This document shows, piece after piece, positions 1 through 5,120 of a stretch of DNA of 7,511 bases. The stretch comes from Microcaldota archaeon. Lineage in GTDB: Archaea; Micrarchaeota; Micrarchaeia; Burarchaeales; Burarchaeaceae. The translations under genes were made by a program, and so were the position numbers. Position 1 is the stretch's first letter. Each line of letters starts with the position of its first letter. The stretch spans positions 1 to 7,511 of the forward strand of contig QMVF01000033.1 in the NCBI GenBank assembly GCA_003660965.1, in the 5' to 3' direction. The notes under the pieces were generated by a model. The model was not told the origin of the DNA, made no database searches, and worked only from the letters and a program-made list of their open reading frames with translations.

Positions 1-519
1 ATGCCTGACCGGCTTGCAACTTATGATGAGCTCCTTCCAGGCGCATCCACCACCATACAAAGCTTTGGGCTTGAAGCCTCAGACGTATCTGAATTCTTTG
101 AAGGCGCGAATTACAACCAGCGCCTGATAGCTGCAGGTGCAACTGAGCAGGAGCGCTTGACTTATTTTGGTGCATACGTTGAATTCGTGCAAAAAGCAGA
201 GGCTGCAACTGGTGCTGAGCAGACAGGTGCGCAGGATATTTTGAGGCTTATAGAAGCCGCAGCCGCGCAGGATGCGAGCCAGTTCACGGTAGACCCTGCG
301 CTTGAAGTAATGGTTGCAATTTCAAGCTATGAGTCTGGTCGCGGTGCGCGCTTCTATGTGCAGAACAAGCACTCGGCAGCTCAAATAGCTGATGAGCTTC
401 TCAACCCTGCAAATGGCTGGTACTTCCAGCTTACAGACGGTGAACTTGCATATTCTGAATTGGTTCAAAGAACCGCGAGTAGCTCCGGAGGCCGCGGCAC
501 GCCTGAAGGCCCGATGTAG
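1..519 (+). CDS. Hypothetical protein with GPM C-terminus, possibly 5'-truncated
   Basis: I do not recognise this family. The reading frame is open from the first base of the window, so the ATG at position 1 may be the true start or an internal methionine; no upstream sequence is available to decide. The 172 visible residues look soluble and mostly helical: rich in alanine, glutamate and glutamine, with no cysteine, no signal peptide and no membrane segment. The last 14 or so residues form a flexible Ser/Gly/Pro tail (SSSGGRGTPEGPM). The next gene downstream also has no cysteine and also ends in Gly-Pro-Met after a Gly/Pro-rich stretch, which suggests the two products are related in role or processing. 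That link is an inference from composition and tail only; I see no clear homology between the bodies of the proteins. Confidence 0.72.
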   Translation: MPDRLATYDELLPGASTTIQSFGLEASDVSEFFEGANYNQRLIAAGATEQERLTYFGAYVEFVQKAEAATGAEQTGAQDILRLIEAAAAQDASQFTVDPALEVMVAISSYESGRGARFYVQNKHSAAQIADELLNPANGWYFQLTDGELAYSELVQRTASSSGGRGTPEGPM

Positions 520-524
520 CTGAT

Positions 525-538
525 GCAAACTTTTATAT
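525..538 (+). promoter_or_regulatory. Candidate BRE/TATA promoter for the 600-1910 gene
   Basis: The A/T-rich element TTTTATAT at 531-538 follows a purine-rich GCAAAC at 525-530, resembling an archaeal TFB-recognition element plus TATA box. Transcription would be expected to begin about 25-27 nt downstream, near 560, leaving a leader of roughly 40 nt that contains the Shine-Dalgarno site at 588-594. It lies just after the stop codon of the first gene, so the second gene can be transcribed on its own. Confidence 0.5.
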
Positions 539-551
539 GTTCCCGATTCCT

Positions 552-573
552 CTATTATAGCATATATTAATAG
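552..573. repeat. Imperfect inverted repeat at the predicted transcription start
   Basis: CTATTA at 552-557 is matched by its reverse complement TAATAG at 568-573 across a 10-nt A/T-rich spacer. The dyad centre, about 562.5, falls where transcription from the TATA element at 531-538 would be expected to start, so it could be an operator. The arms are only 6 bp and A/T-rich, so chance is a real alternative. Confidence 0.3.
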
Positions 574-587
574 GCGAAAATAACCAT

Positions 588-594
588 GAGGTGG
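588..594 (+). promoter_or_regulatory. Shine-Dalgarno site that fixes the start at 600
   Basis: GAGGTGG at 588-594 is a strong archaeal ribosome-binding sequence placed 5-6 nt before the ATG at 600. The in-frame GTG at 591 lies inside this site and is therefore unlikely to be the start. Confidence 0.7.
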
Positions 595-599
595 TTTTG

Positions 600-1910
600 A
601 TGCCCAGAGCTGCTCAAGTACAGACACCAAGTGCTCTTGATAGGAGATATAATGAGGTAGTTGCAATGCTCACCAAGCCCGTGGAACAAGGCGGGCTCGG
701 AGTTGCACAAGACGACCCTAATCTTCATGGTACTTATATTCCAATGCTTGATTTAGCCAAAAATCATGCAAACAATGCTACTGAATTCGAACCACTCGCA
801 CAGCTAGTTATACAACACATCAATACGAAGAAGGAAATCATGGATGCAAACATAAGCCGCGATGTTAAGGGCCAGCTGATGCGCGATTTGGAAGGGGTTT
901 GGAATGAGCTGGGTGCAAGGCTTGGCGAAGGAGGCACACCGAGCGGCGATGATCCTTTGGAAGTTGCAGGTATGTATACTGCTCTTATAGAGCGCAAGAA
1001 TGCTGCTCCGATGGCTCTTGATGAAACCACGCCCGTGCGCACAGCGCCTGAAGAGGTCACTACCGCGCCGCCAGCGTCTGAAGCAGAAGTCATTGAAACC
1101 CCGCAACAAATTCTCGAGGAGGCACAACCCATGGTTACCGAGGCGCAGGGTACTGGGCTTTCTCTGCACGCCTACCGCATAAGCGGAAGGGATGGAGTTA
1201 TGTTTGAATTGAGGAGGCAGAGAAGGGATGCTGATGGCAACCTGCTCGAGGGCCAGTATGAGAACCCAATTGCACTTGGACTGGCTCCGGATGTGCTGAA
1301 CTTCCTCAGGCAATTCTCACAGGGCGAGCTTGAGCTGCAGTCAGTTAACATACTTGGAAACAACTATGAAATAGTTTACACCCAGGAAGGGCAGGAAGTG
1401 CGCAGAAGGCTTGACCGAAACATAATGTCAGTAATCGTAGCTGCTGATGAAGGAACTACTATAGAGACATTCAACTCAATGTCTGCCCAGGAGCGTGCGG
1501 CTGCATTCACTAGGGGAGCAACCCGTATAAGCGCAATGACAGAGAATGCAGAACAGCTGCCTGAGCTTACAAATGTACCTGGAGCTCAAACACAGCAGCC
1601 GACCCAGAAAAAGAATTGGTTCGACAAGATCATGGACTTCGTAAAGAAAGTCCTGAGCATACTTGGTCTGTACTATGCATTCACCAACTTGCTTAGTCTG
1701 ATTGGAATGAAAAGTTCAACAGACGAGGAGGTGCGCCAGTTTGAGCAGCGTTCAAAGTCCTTCTATTATACTATGAACGCGCTCAATCAGAGTTGGGATA
1801 ATTTGGACCGCGAGCTTGACAACTGGGGCGGCGGTTCTGGAGGCTCTGGTGGAGGGGACACTGACTTTGATGAGCCACCACCATCACCGCCTCCGGCAGG
1901 TCCTATGTAG
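600..1910 (+). CDS. Hypothetical membrane-anchored protein with Gly/Pro tail ending in GPM
   Basis: This is a 436-residue protein of no family I recognise. In order it shows a helical, charged N-terminal region (about 1-125); a Pro/Thr/Glu/Ala-rich linker (about 140-185); a more globular, strand-containing segment (about 188-285); and an amphipathic stretch NWFDKIMDFVKK at 339-350. That stretch runs into one hydrophobic segment at about 351-370, long enough to cross a membrane. A helical charged segment follows, then a Gly/Ser-rich run and a Pro-rich end (about 409-436, closing PPPAGPM). There is no N-terminal signal peptide and no cysteine. The layout suggests a cytosolic body anchored by a late helix, with an exposed flexible tail; orientation is not determined. 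The ATG at 600 is chosen over the GTG at 591 because the GTG sits within the Shine-Dalgarno site. The gene ends 2 nt from the convergent alaX. Confidence 0.85.
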   Translation: MPRAAQVQTPSALDRRYNEVVAMLTKPVEQGGLGVAQDDPNLHGTYIPMLDLAKNHANNATEFEPLAQLVIQHINTKKEIMDANISRDVKGQLMRDLEGVWNELGARLGEGGTPSGDDPLEVAGMYTALIERKNAAPMALDETTPVRTAPEEVTTAPPASEAEVIETPQQILEEAQPMVTEAQGTGLSLHAYRISGRDGVMFELRRQRRDADGNLLEGQYENPIALGLAPDVLNFLRQFSQGELELQSVNILGNNYEIVYTQEGQEVRRRLDRNIMSVIVAADEGTTIETFNSMSAQERAAAFTRGATRISAMTENAEQLPELTNVPGAQTQQPTQKKNWFDKIMDFVKKVLSILGLYYAFTNLLSLIGMKSSTDEEVRQFEQRSKSFYYTMNALNQSWDNLDRELDNWGGGSGGSGGGDTDFDEPPPSPPPAGPM

Positions 1911-1912
1911 TC

Positions 1913-2623
1913 TCACTCAAGGCCAAAGTAGATGCGCCTGTTGTTCTTTCCCTTATTTTCCATTTTTAACAGCTTTATTCTACCGCATTCCCCAGTGTTC
2001 TTAACATGAGTTCCGCCATCAGCCTGCACATCATAGCCCCCTATATCAACTATTCTCAGCTCCTTTATGGCAGGCGGAAGCACGTTCGCAAGCTTAACTA
2101 CGCCTGGAATTTTCATTGCCTCCTCGCGGGGCAGGATGTAGGTCTTTACCTCTAGATTTTCAGCCAGCTTCTCATTAGCCCTTGCAATCGCACTTTCCAT
2201 AAGCTCCCTGTCAAAGTTTTCAAGCGAGAAGTCGAATCTGGTCTGCTCCTCTCCTATCTGATTACCTGTTATCAATGCACCCCTCTCACTTGCCATTCCT
2301 CCTGCAAGCACATGTGCAGCTGTATGCATCTTCATATGCTTATACCTTTTCTCCCAGTCCAGAATTCCATGCACCTGTACACCAGCCCCGAATTCAGGCT
2401 TCTGCTCAAGCACGTGAACTACCTCTCCCTGCTCCTTCCTAACTTCCTTCACCGCATACTCCTTTCCATCAACCACTAGCTTACCAGTATCGCTTGGCTG
2501 CCCCCCTCCCCTGTAGTAGAATGCCGTCTGGTCTAAAACCACACCATTTTCCTTCACTTCCACTGATTGTGCGTCAAACTCCTTCATGTACGAATCATCC
2601 ATGTAGAGCAATTTGGTTCTCAT
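1913..2623 (-). CDS. alaX: AlaX-type alanyl-tRNA editing protein
   Basis: A 236-residue free-standing relative of the alanyl-tRNA synthetase editing domain, of the length usual for AlaX-M. The family hydrolyses Ser-tRNA(Ala), and in some members Gly-tRNA(Ala), in the cytoplasm, preventing serine or glycine from being placed at alanine codons. The N-terminal part carries the AlaRS-like TAFYYRGGGQPSDTG segment (33-47). The zinc-site motif HTAAH is at 100-104, and the second motif QADGGTHV spans about 200-207, supplying His206. In the AlaRS form of this motif a cysteine precedes GGTH; here it is Asp202, a variant I recall in other AlaX proteins. The start ATG (complement of 2621-2623) has no Shine-Dalgarno site but lies 27 nt from an A/T element centred near 2650, consistent with a leaderless mRNA. 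It is divergent from the PHP gene and converges on the 600-1910 gene. Confidence 0.93.
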   Translation of the reverse strand: MRTKLLYMDDSYMKEFDAQSVEVKENGVVLDQTAFYYRGGGQPSDTGKLVVDGKEYAVKEVRKEQGEVVHVLEQKPEFGAGVQVHGILDWEKRYKHMKMHTAAHVLAGGMASERGALITGNQIGEEQTRFDFSLENFDRELMESAIARANEKLAENLEVKTYILPREEAMKIPGVVKLANVLPPAIKELRIVDIGGYDVQADGGTHVKNTGECGRIKLLKMENKGKNNRRIYFGLE

Positions 2624-2644
2624 GGCTCGGAATTAGAACTCAAA

Positions 2645-2658
2645 GGAATAAAAGCCTT
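2645..2658. promoter_or_regulatory. Candidate bidirectional TATA element for alaX and the PHP operon
   Basis: The 53-nt gap between the divergent start codons (2623 minus, 2677 plus) holds one clear A/T element, AATAAAAG at 2647-2654, within GGAATAAAAGCCTT. Its centre near 2650 is about 27 nt from both ATGs. Neither start has a visible Shine-Dalgarno site, so both transcripts may be leaderless and share this TATA box, read as AATAAAAG one way and CTTTTATT the other. Shared use is inferred from geometry. Confidence 0.55.
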
Positions 2659-2676
2659 AGGCGCAGAATTGCACAT

Positions 2677-3300
2677 ATGAGGCTAGATTTTCACGTGCAT
2701 TCAAACCTTTCAAAGGATGCGCTTCACAGCCTGAAGCACCTTGCAGTTAAGGCTAAGGCCATTGGTTTAGATGGAATTGCAGTTTGCGACCATGATGCCA
2801 TGCCCAAGGATGACTTCAAGCTCGAAGGCCTACTGATAATGCGCGGCATTGAGTGCAGCGCCCAGGAAGGCCACATTTCAGTATTCGGCGTGCCCCCTGA
2901 CTTCGATTACATGAAAGGCATACCTGCAGCTGAAATTGCAAGGCGCGCTGAGCGTGCAGGAGGCATAAGCATAGTCAACCATGCATTCTCAATCCGCAAG
3001 AGAAACAGCATGGGCTCTCATGCCTTCAAGGTTAAGGCAACTGCAATTGAGAGGTTTAATGGAAGTGATTTCATACATAATCTGCGCGCGTGGAAGTCAA
3101 TACCTGTAGGCACTGGCGGAAGCGATGCACATTCAGTCTATGAACTGGGAAATGCATACACGCTTCTGGAATGCGAGCCTTGGGAAGATGCGGTGCTGGA
3201 GGCCGTGCGCAAAAAGCAGTTCAAGGCGGTGTTGGCCCAGAACCCATTTTCAATTTTAAGGAGGAAGTACGAAAGGCTTATGAAAAAGAGGGACAAGTGA
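2677..3300 (+). CDS. PHP-domain metal-dependent phosphoesterase
   Basis: A 207-residue single-domain PHP protein. PHP domains are metal-dependent phosphoesterases or nucleases with a trinuclear site; the substrate here cannot be told from sequence. The expected ligands are present: FHVHS (His6, His8), CDHD (Asp38, His39), GIEC (Glu59), an EGH at 64-66, VNHAF (His102), ERFNG (Glu125-Asn128) and GGSDAHS (Asp150, His152). There is no extra domain, so it resembles small TrpH/YciV-like or archaeal PHP proteins rather than a polymerase-linked PHP. The ATG at 2677 is chosen because the protein then starts directly with the MRLDFHVHS strand; upstream in-frame starts would lie antisense in alaX. It heads a tight cluster with yjbQ (5-nt gap) and NAD kinase. 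No Shine-Dalgarno site is visible and the promoter is 27 nt upstream, so it is probably leaderless. Confidence 0.9.
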   Translation: MRLDFHVHSNLSKDALHSLKHLAVKAKAIGLDGIAVCDHDAMPKDDFKLEGLLIMRGIECSAQEGHISVFGVPPDFDYMKGIPAAEIARRAERAGGISIVNHAFSIRKRNSMGSHAFKVKATAIERFNGSDFIHNLRAWKSIPVGTGGSDAHSVYELGNAYTLLECEPWEDAVLEAVRKKQFKAVLAQNPFSILRRKYERLMKKRDK

Positions 3301-3305
3301 TTAGC

Positions 3306-3692
3306 ATGATCAAGGAATTCAGAATCAGAACTACAAAATCGCGCGAAGTAGTTGACATAACCAACCGGGTTTCAGAATGCATCAAGGGAGTGAAGGAAGG
3401 AATTTGCATGGTATATGTTCCGCATGCAACCGCAGGCCTTATAATCAACGAGTTCGAGCCCAACATTGCATCTGATTTTGTGGCATTCTTTGAGAAGCTC
3501 GTGCCCAAGGCAGGCTGGAAGCATAATGTTATAGATGATAATGCCGAAGCACATTTGAAGAGCGGCCTGGTAGGTCCGCACGCACTCATGCCCGTTTCAG
3601 AGGGCAGGCTTGTGCTGGGCACCTGGCAGAGAATAATACTGTGCGACTTTGACGGGCCGCGCGACAGGCGCGTAGTTGTTATGGTAAGGTGA
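3306..3692 (+). CDS. yjbQ: YjbQ/UPF0047 family protein (secondary thiamine-phosphate synthase type)
   Basis: A 128-residue protein covering the whole YjbQ family. Hallmarks are HATAGLIINE (40-49), the HNVIDDNAEAHLK block (73-85), MPVSEGRLVLGTWQ (95-108) and DFDGPRDRRV (114-123). The family includes an E. coli member able to replace thiamine-phosphate synthase weakly when overproduced, but its normal substrate is not settled, so a thiamine role is only a family label. His40, His73 and His83 are candidate active-site or metal residues by conservation. The ATG at 3306, 5 nt after the PHP stop, is preferred; an in-frame GTG at 3297 overlaps that stop and lies about 5 nt after GAGG at 3288-3291, so a start three codons earlier is possible. 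The gene is probably co-transcribed with the PHP gene and the NAD kinase. Confidence 0.92.
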   Translation: MIKEFRIRTTKSREVVDITNRVSECIKGVKEGICMVYVPHATAGLIINEFEPNIASDFVAFFEKLVPKAGWKHNVIDDNAEAHLKSGLVGPHALMPVSEGRLVLGTWQRIILCDFDGPRDRRVVVMVR

Positions 3693-3693
3693 G
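3686..3693 (+). promoter_or_regulatory. Shine-Dalgarno site ahead of NAD kinase
   Basis: AAGGTGAG at 3686-3693 overlaps the yjbQ stop (TGA 3690-3692). It sits about 5 nt before an ATC codon (3697) that is in frame with the NAD kinase. No ATG, GTG or TTG in that frame occurs between the stop codon at 3685-3687 and the GTG at 3754. Confidence 0.5.
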
Positions 3694-3696
3694 CAA

Positions 3697-4422
3697 ATCA
3701 AATTCGAACGAGTTTCAATTGCACCAAACCCGCGCAAGAAATGGGCCTATCAGGTGGCGCGCGCGCTTCACATATTTCTTAAAAAGCACAAGATTCGAGT
3801 TACGCATTCACGCAGGCATGCAGACTTGCTCATAACTATTGGTGGAGATGGTACTATCCTGCGCGAGAAGAAGCACTGCGACCTGCCAATTTTCGGTATA
3901 GGGAGCAAGTCAAGCTTCGTATGCCAAGCTAGAAAAGATGACTGGAAGAAGGTGCTTTCAAAAGCCCTGCGCAGGCCAAGAGTTGAAGAGCGCATGCTGC
4001 TCATGAGCTGGCTCAATGGAAAGCGGCTTGAGGATGCGATGAATGATGTGTTTGTAAGGAATTCAGATCACCGCATACTTGAATTCGACCTGCGCATTGA
4101 TAAAAAACGCTTCAAATTCGAAGGAGATGGAGTAATTTTTTCAACCCCTACAGGCTCAACAGCCTATGCATACTCTGCCGGAGGCAAGGAACTCACGCCA
4201 AGTTCACGTAAATATGAAATCGTGGGTATAGCGCCATATCGGCGCAGCTTCAAGCCCCAAACAGTTGATGAAGGAAAAACAAGCGAAGTGATAATACATA
4301 CTGAAAGGTCTGCAATTGCGGTGGTTGATGGCCAGTTTAGCCATAGGCTGAAGGCGGGGAGGAACAGGCTTTTGGTAAAGAAGGCTAAAAGAAAAATCAA
4401 GCTTCTGAATTCCTCCAACTAA
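3697..4422 (+). CDS. nadK: NAD kinase with unclear start (ATC at 3697, or a frameshifted start)
   Basis: ATP-dependent NAD kinase, which makes NADP from NAD in the cytoplasm. Numbered from 3697 (241 aa), it shows the GGDGT diacylglycerol-kinase-fold motif at 49-53, ND at 116-117 where the family has NE/ND, the TPTGSTAY loop within about 150-157, and VDGQ ending at 213. The segment normally reading GINxGxxGFL is degenerate here (GIGSKSSFV, about 67-75). The first canonical in-frame start is GTG 3754, but the 19 codons before it read KFERVSIAPNPRKKWAYQVA, which is the family's first beta strand and following helix, so coding must begin earlier. Either ATC 3697 is used after a good Shine-Dalgarno site, or one base is missing: an extra A in the AAA at 3695-3697 would put GTG 3689 in frame. 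It is the last gene of the PHP-yjbQ-nadK cluster and is followed by a T-run. Confidence 0.85.
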   Translation: MKFERVSIAPNPRKKWAYQVARALHIFLKKHKIRVTHSRRHADLLITIGGDGTILREKKHCDLPIFGIGSKSSFVCQARKDDWKKVLSKALRRPRVEERMLLMSWLNGKRLEDAMNDVFVRNSDHRILEFDLRIDKKRFKFEGDGVIFSTPTGSTAYAYSAGGKELTPSSRKYEIVGIAPYRRSFKPQTVDEGKTSEVIIHTERSAIAVVDGQFSHRLKAGRNRLLVKKAKRKIKLLNSSN

Positions 4423-4430
4423 TCACTTGG

Positions 4431-4436
4431 TTTTTT
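4431..4436 (+). terminator. T-run terminator after NAD kinase
   Basis: Six consecutive T residues lie 9 nt after the NAD kinase stop and before the promoter of the next gene. Archaeal transcription commonly ends at T-rich tracts without a hairpin. No stem is visible here. Confidence 0.45.
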
Positions 4437-4451
4437 CCAGCCGCAACCTAG

Positions 4452-4466
4452 TGAATTAAAAGCCTT
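4452..4466 (+). promoter_or_regulatory. Leaderless-type promoter of the UPF0235 gene
   Basis: TGAATTAAAAGCCTT contains a TATA-like ATTAAAAG (4455-4462) centred about 27 nt before the ATG at 4486. No Shine-Dalgarno site is visible. It closely matches the elements at 2645-2658 and 6212-6225, including the GCCTT that follows the A/T core. Confidence 0.55.
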
Positions 4467-4485
4467 GCTTTTCTAAATTCCGTGC

Positions 4486-4737
4486 ATGATCGTTAATGCA
4501 GTGGTGAAGCCCAATTCTGATGAATTCAACGTTGAATGGAATGATGGAAAGCTGAGGGTAAGGCTTACTGAACCTGCTGAGAATGGAAGGGCAAATTTGG
4601 AGCTTGTGCGCGAGCTTGCAAAATTCTTCGACTGCCCAGTAAGGCTTGTAGCTGGTCTGAAGTCAAAAAGAAAAAAGCTTGATTTTGAGCTGTGTGAAGC
4701 TGATTTTTACGAGCGCCTCAGAGGGCTTGAAGGCTAA
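4486..4737 (+). CDS. UPF0235/DUF167 family protein (YggU-like)
   Basis: An 83-residue protein with the DUF167 pattern: a first strand with VVKPNS (6-11), the strand KLRVRLTEPAENGRANLEL (22-40), where the family has a consensus like LxVRLTAPPxxGxANxxL, then a helix with LAKFF (44-48) and a VAGLKSKRKK turn (55-64). The family is widespread and small, and its function is not established. Length is normal. It has its own promoter about 27 nt upstream and lies after a T-run, so it seems to be transcribed separately from the NAD kinase; its stop is 69 nt before the AbrB-like gene. Confidence 0.88.
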   Translation: MIVNAVVKPNSDEFNVEWNDGKLRVRLTEPAENGRANLELVRELAKFFDCPVRLVAGLKSKRKKLDFELCEADFYERLRGLEG

Positions 4738-4745
4738 TCCAAACC

Positions 4746-4754
4746 CATAAATAG
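4746..4754 (+). promoter_or_regulatory. TATA-like element before the AbrB-like gene
   Basis: CATAAATAG at 4746-4754 sits 9 nt after the UPF0235 stop and is flanked by short complementary arms, CCCA (4744-4747) and TGGG (4755-4758). Transcription would begin near 4777, inside the hairpin at 4771-4789, leaving a short leader before the AbrB-like gene. Confidence 0.45.
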
Positions 4755-4770
4755 TGGGAAGTTCATAACC

Positions 4771-4789
4771 CCTATGCAAACAGCATAGG
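4771..4789. repeat. Perfect 7-bp hairpin/palindrome before the AbrB-like gene
   Basis: CCTATGC (4771-4777), loop AAACA (4778-4782) and GCATAGG (4783-4789) form a perfect inverted repeat. Its right arm runs into the Shine-Dalgarno-like AGGTGA (4787-4792), and the predicted transcription start falls within it. It could be a DNA operator, for instance for the AbrB-like protein itself, or an RNA stem that hides the ribosome-binding site if transcription starts upstream of it. Confidence 0.5.
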
Positions 4790-4806
4790 TGATGAGATGA
4801 AAGGAC

Positions 4807-5016
4807 GTGAATTCCTTCATAAGGCTGGACTCGAAGTCCCGCCTAGTGCTGCCGCTGCTTCTGCGCGATAGGCTCGGCATCTCGAACGGCGGGCCGAAGG
4901 GTTTGAGTTTCAAGATCGTGAAGCTAGCCAAGGGGCTGGCTCTTTTGGAGCTCTCAAAGCCGGAGGAGGGAGCAGAGGCAAGGCCGTATTCGAAGAATGG
5001 AAGTGAAGTTGAATGA
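4807..5016 (+). CDS. SpoVT/AbrB-fold DNA-binding protein, start uncertain
   Basis: A 69-residue protein whose N-terminal half matches the swapped-hairpin AbrB fold: FIRLDSKSRLVLPLLLRDRL (4-23), with the typical D-SK-R-V-LP pattern, followed by a second strand pair ending ALLELS (about 45-50). Such proteins dimerise and bind DNA as transition-state-type regulators or as antitoxins; no toxin gene (PIN, MazF or similar) lies next to it, so a regulator is more likely. The C-terminal 20 residues are charged and probably disordered. The only possible start in this frame is GTG 4807, because TGA at 4798-4800 closes the frame upstream. Yet the good Shine-Dalgarno site GGTGA (4788-4792) points to ATG 4797, which is one base out of frame. 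If one A of the AAA at 4800-4802 were absent, the protein would begin MKDVNSFIRL. A palindrome lies just upstream, and the radical SAM gene follows. Confidence 0.75.
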   Translation: MNSFIRLDSKSRLVLPLLLRDRLGISNGGPKGLSFKIVKLAKGLALLELSKPEEGAEARPYSKNGSEVE

Positions 5017-5027
5017 AAAACAAACTA

Positions 5028-5034
5028 GAGGTGA
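5028..5034 (+). promoter_or_regulatory. Strong Shine-Dalgarno site before ATG 5039
   Basis: GAGGTGA at 5028-5034 is a near-ideal archaeal ribosome-binding site 4 nt before ATG 5039. That ATG opens a 21-codon frame, not the radical SAM frame. Confidence 0.6.
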
Positions 5035-5038
5035 AAAC

Positions 5039-5104
5039 ATGAGTATGAATGCAAATTGGTTGAGGAAGAACATGAAGGTTGGTGGTTTGCTTCACATGCG
5101 GTGA
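5039..5104 (+). other. Possible 21-codon leader ORF, or shifted 5' end of the radical SAM gene
   Basis: Behind the best ribosome-binding site in this region, ATG 5039 encodes 21 residues (MSMNANWLRKNMKVGGLLHM plus R) and stops at TGA 5102-5104. It overlaps the upstream part of the open radical SAM frame, one base out of phase. It may be a translated leader peptide, or the real N-terminus of the radical SAM protein separated by a one-base insertion between 5076 and 5104 (for example in the TTT at 5086-5088). The sequence alone does not decide. Confidence 0.4.
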
Positions 5105-5120
5105 TCGCCAATGGGTTTTT

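Noticed and set aside
591..599. GTG 591 as start of the 436-residue protein
   Set aside because: This codon is part of the GAGGTGG Shine-Dalgarno site that serves ATG 600.
764..1313. Long minus-strand open frames opposite the orphan membrane gene
   Set aside because: They overlap a well-supported plus-strand gene, lack ribosome-binding or promoter signals, and have unnatural compositions.
2494..2676. N-terminal extension of the PHP gene from an upstream in-frame ATG
   Set aside because: It would lie antisense within alaX and its promoter; the family's first strand begins at 2677, with a TATA-like element 27 nt upstream.
4744..4758. CCCA/TGGG arms around the TATA element as an operator
   Set aside because: Four-bp arms are too short to support by themselves; mentioned only within the promoter entry.
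4774..4788. Four-codon ORF (MQTA) inside the hairpin as a leaderless leader peptide
   Set aside because: Its distance from the TATA element (about 24 nt) is shorter than at the other leaderless starts, and an ATG in a palindrome containing CATAGG/CCTATG is expected by construction.
4807..5016. AbrB-like protein as antitoxin of a toxin-antitoxin pair
   Set aside because: Neither neighbour is a toxin-sized PIN, MazF or RelE-like gene; the next gene is a radical SAM enzyme.
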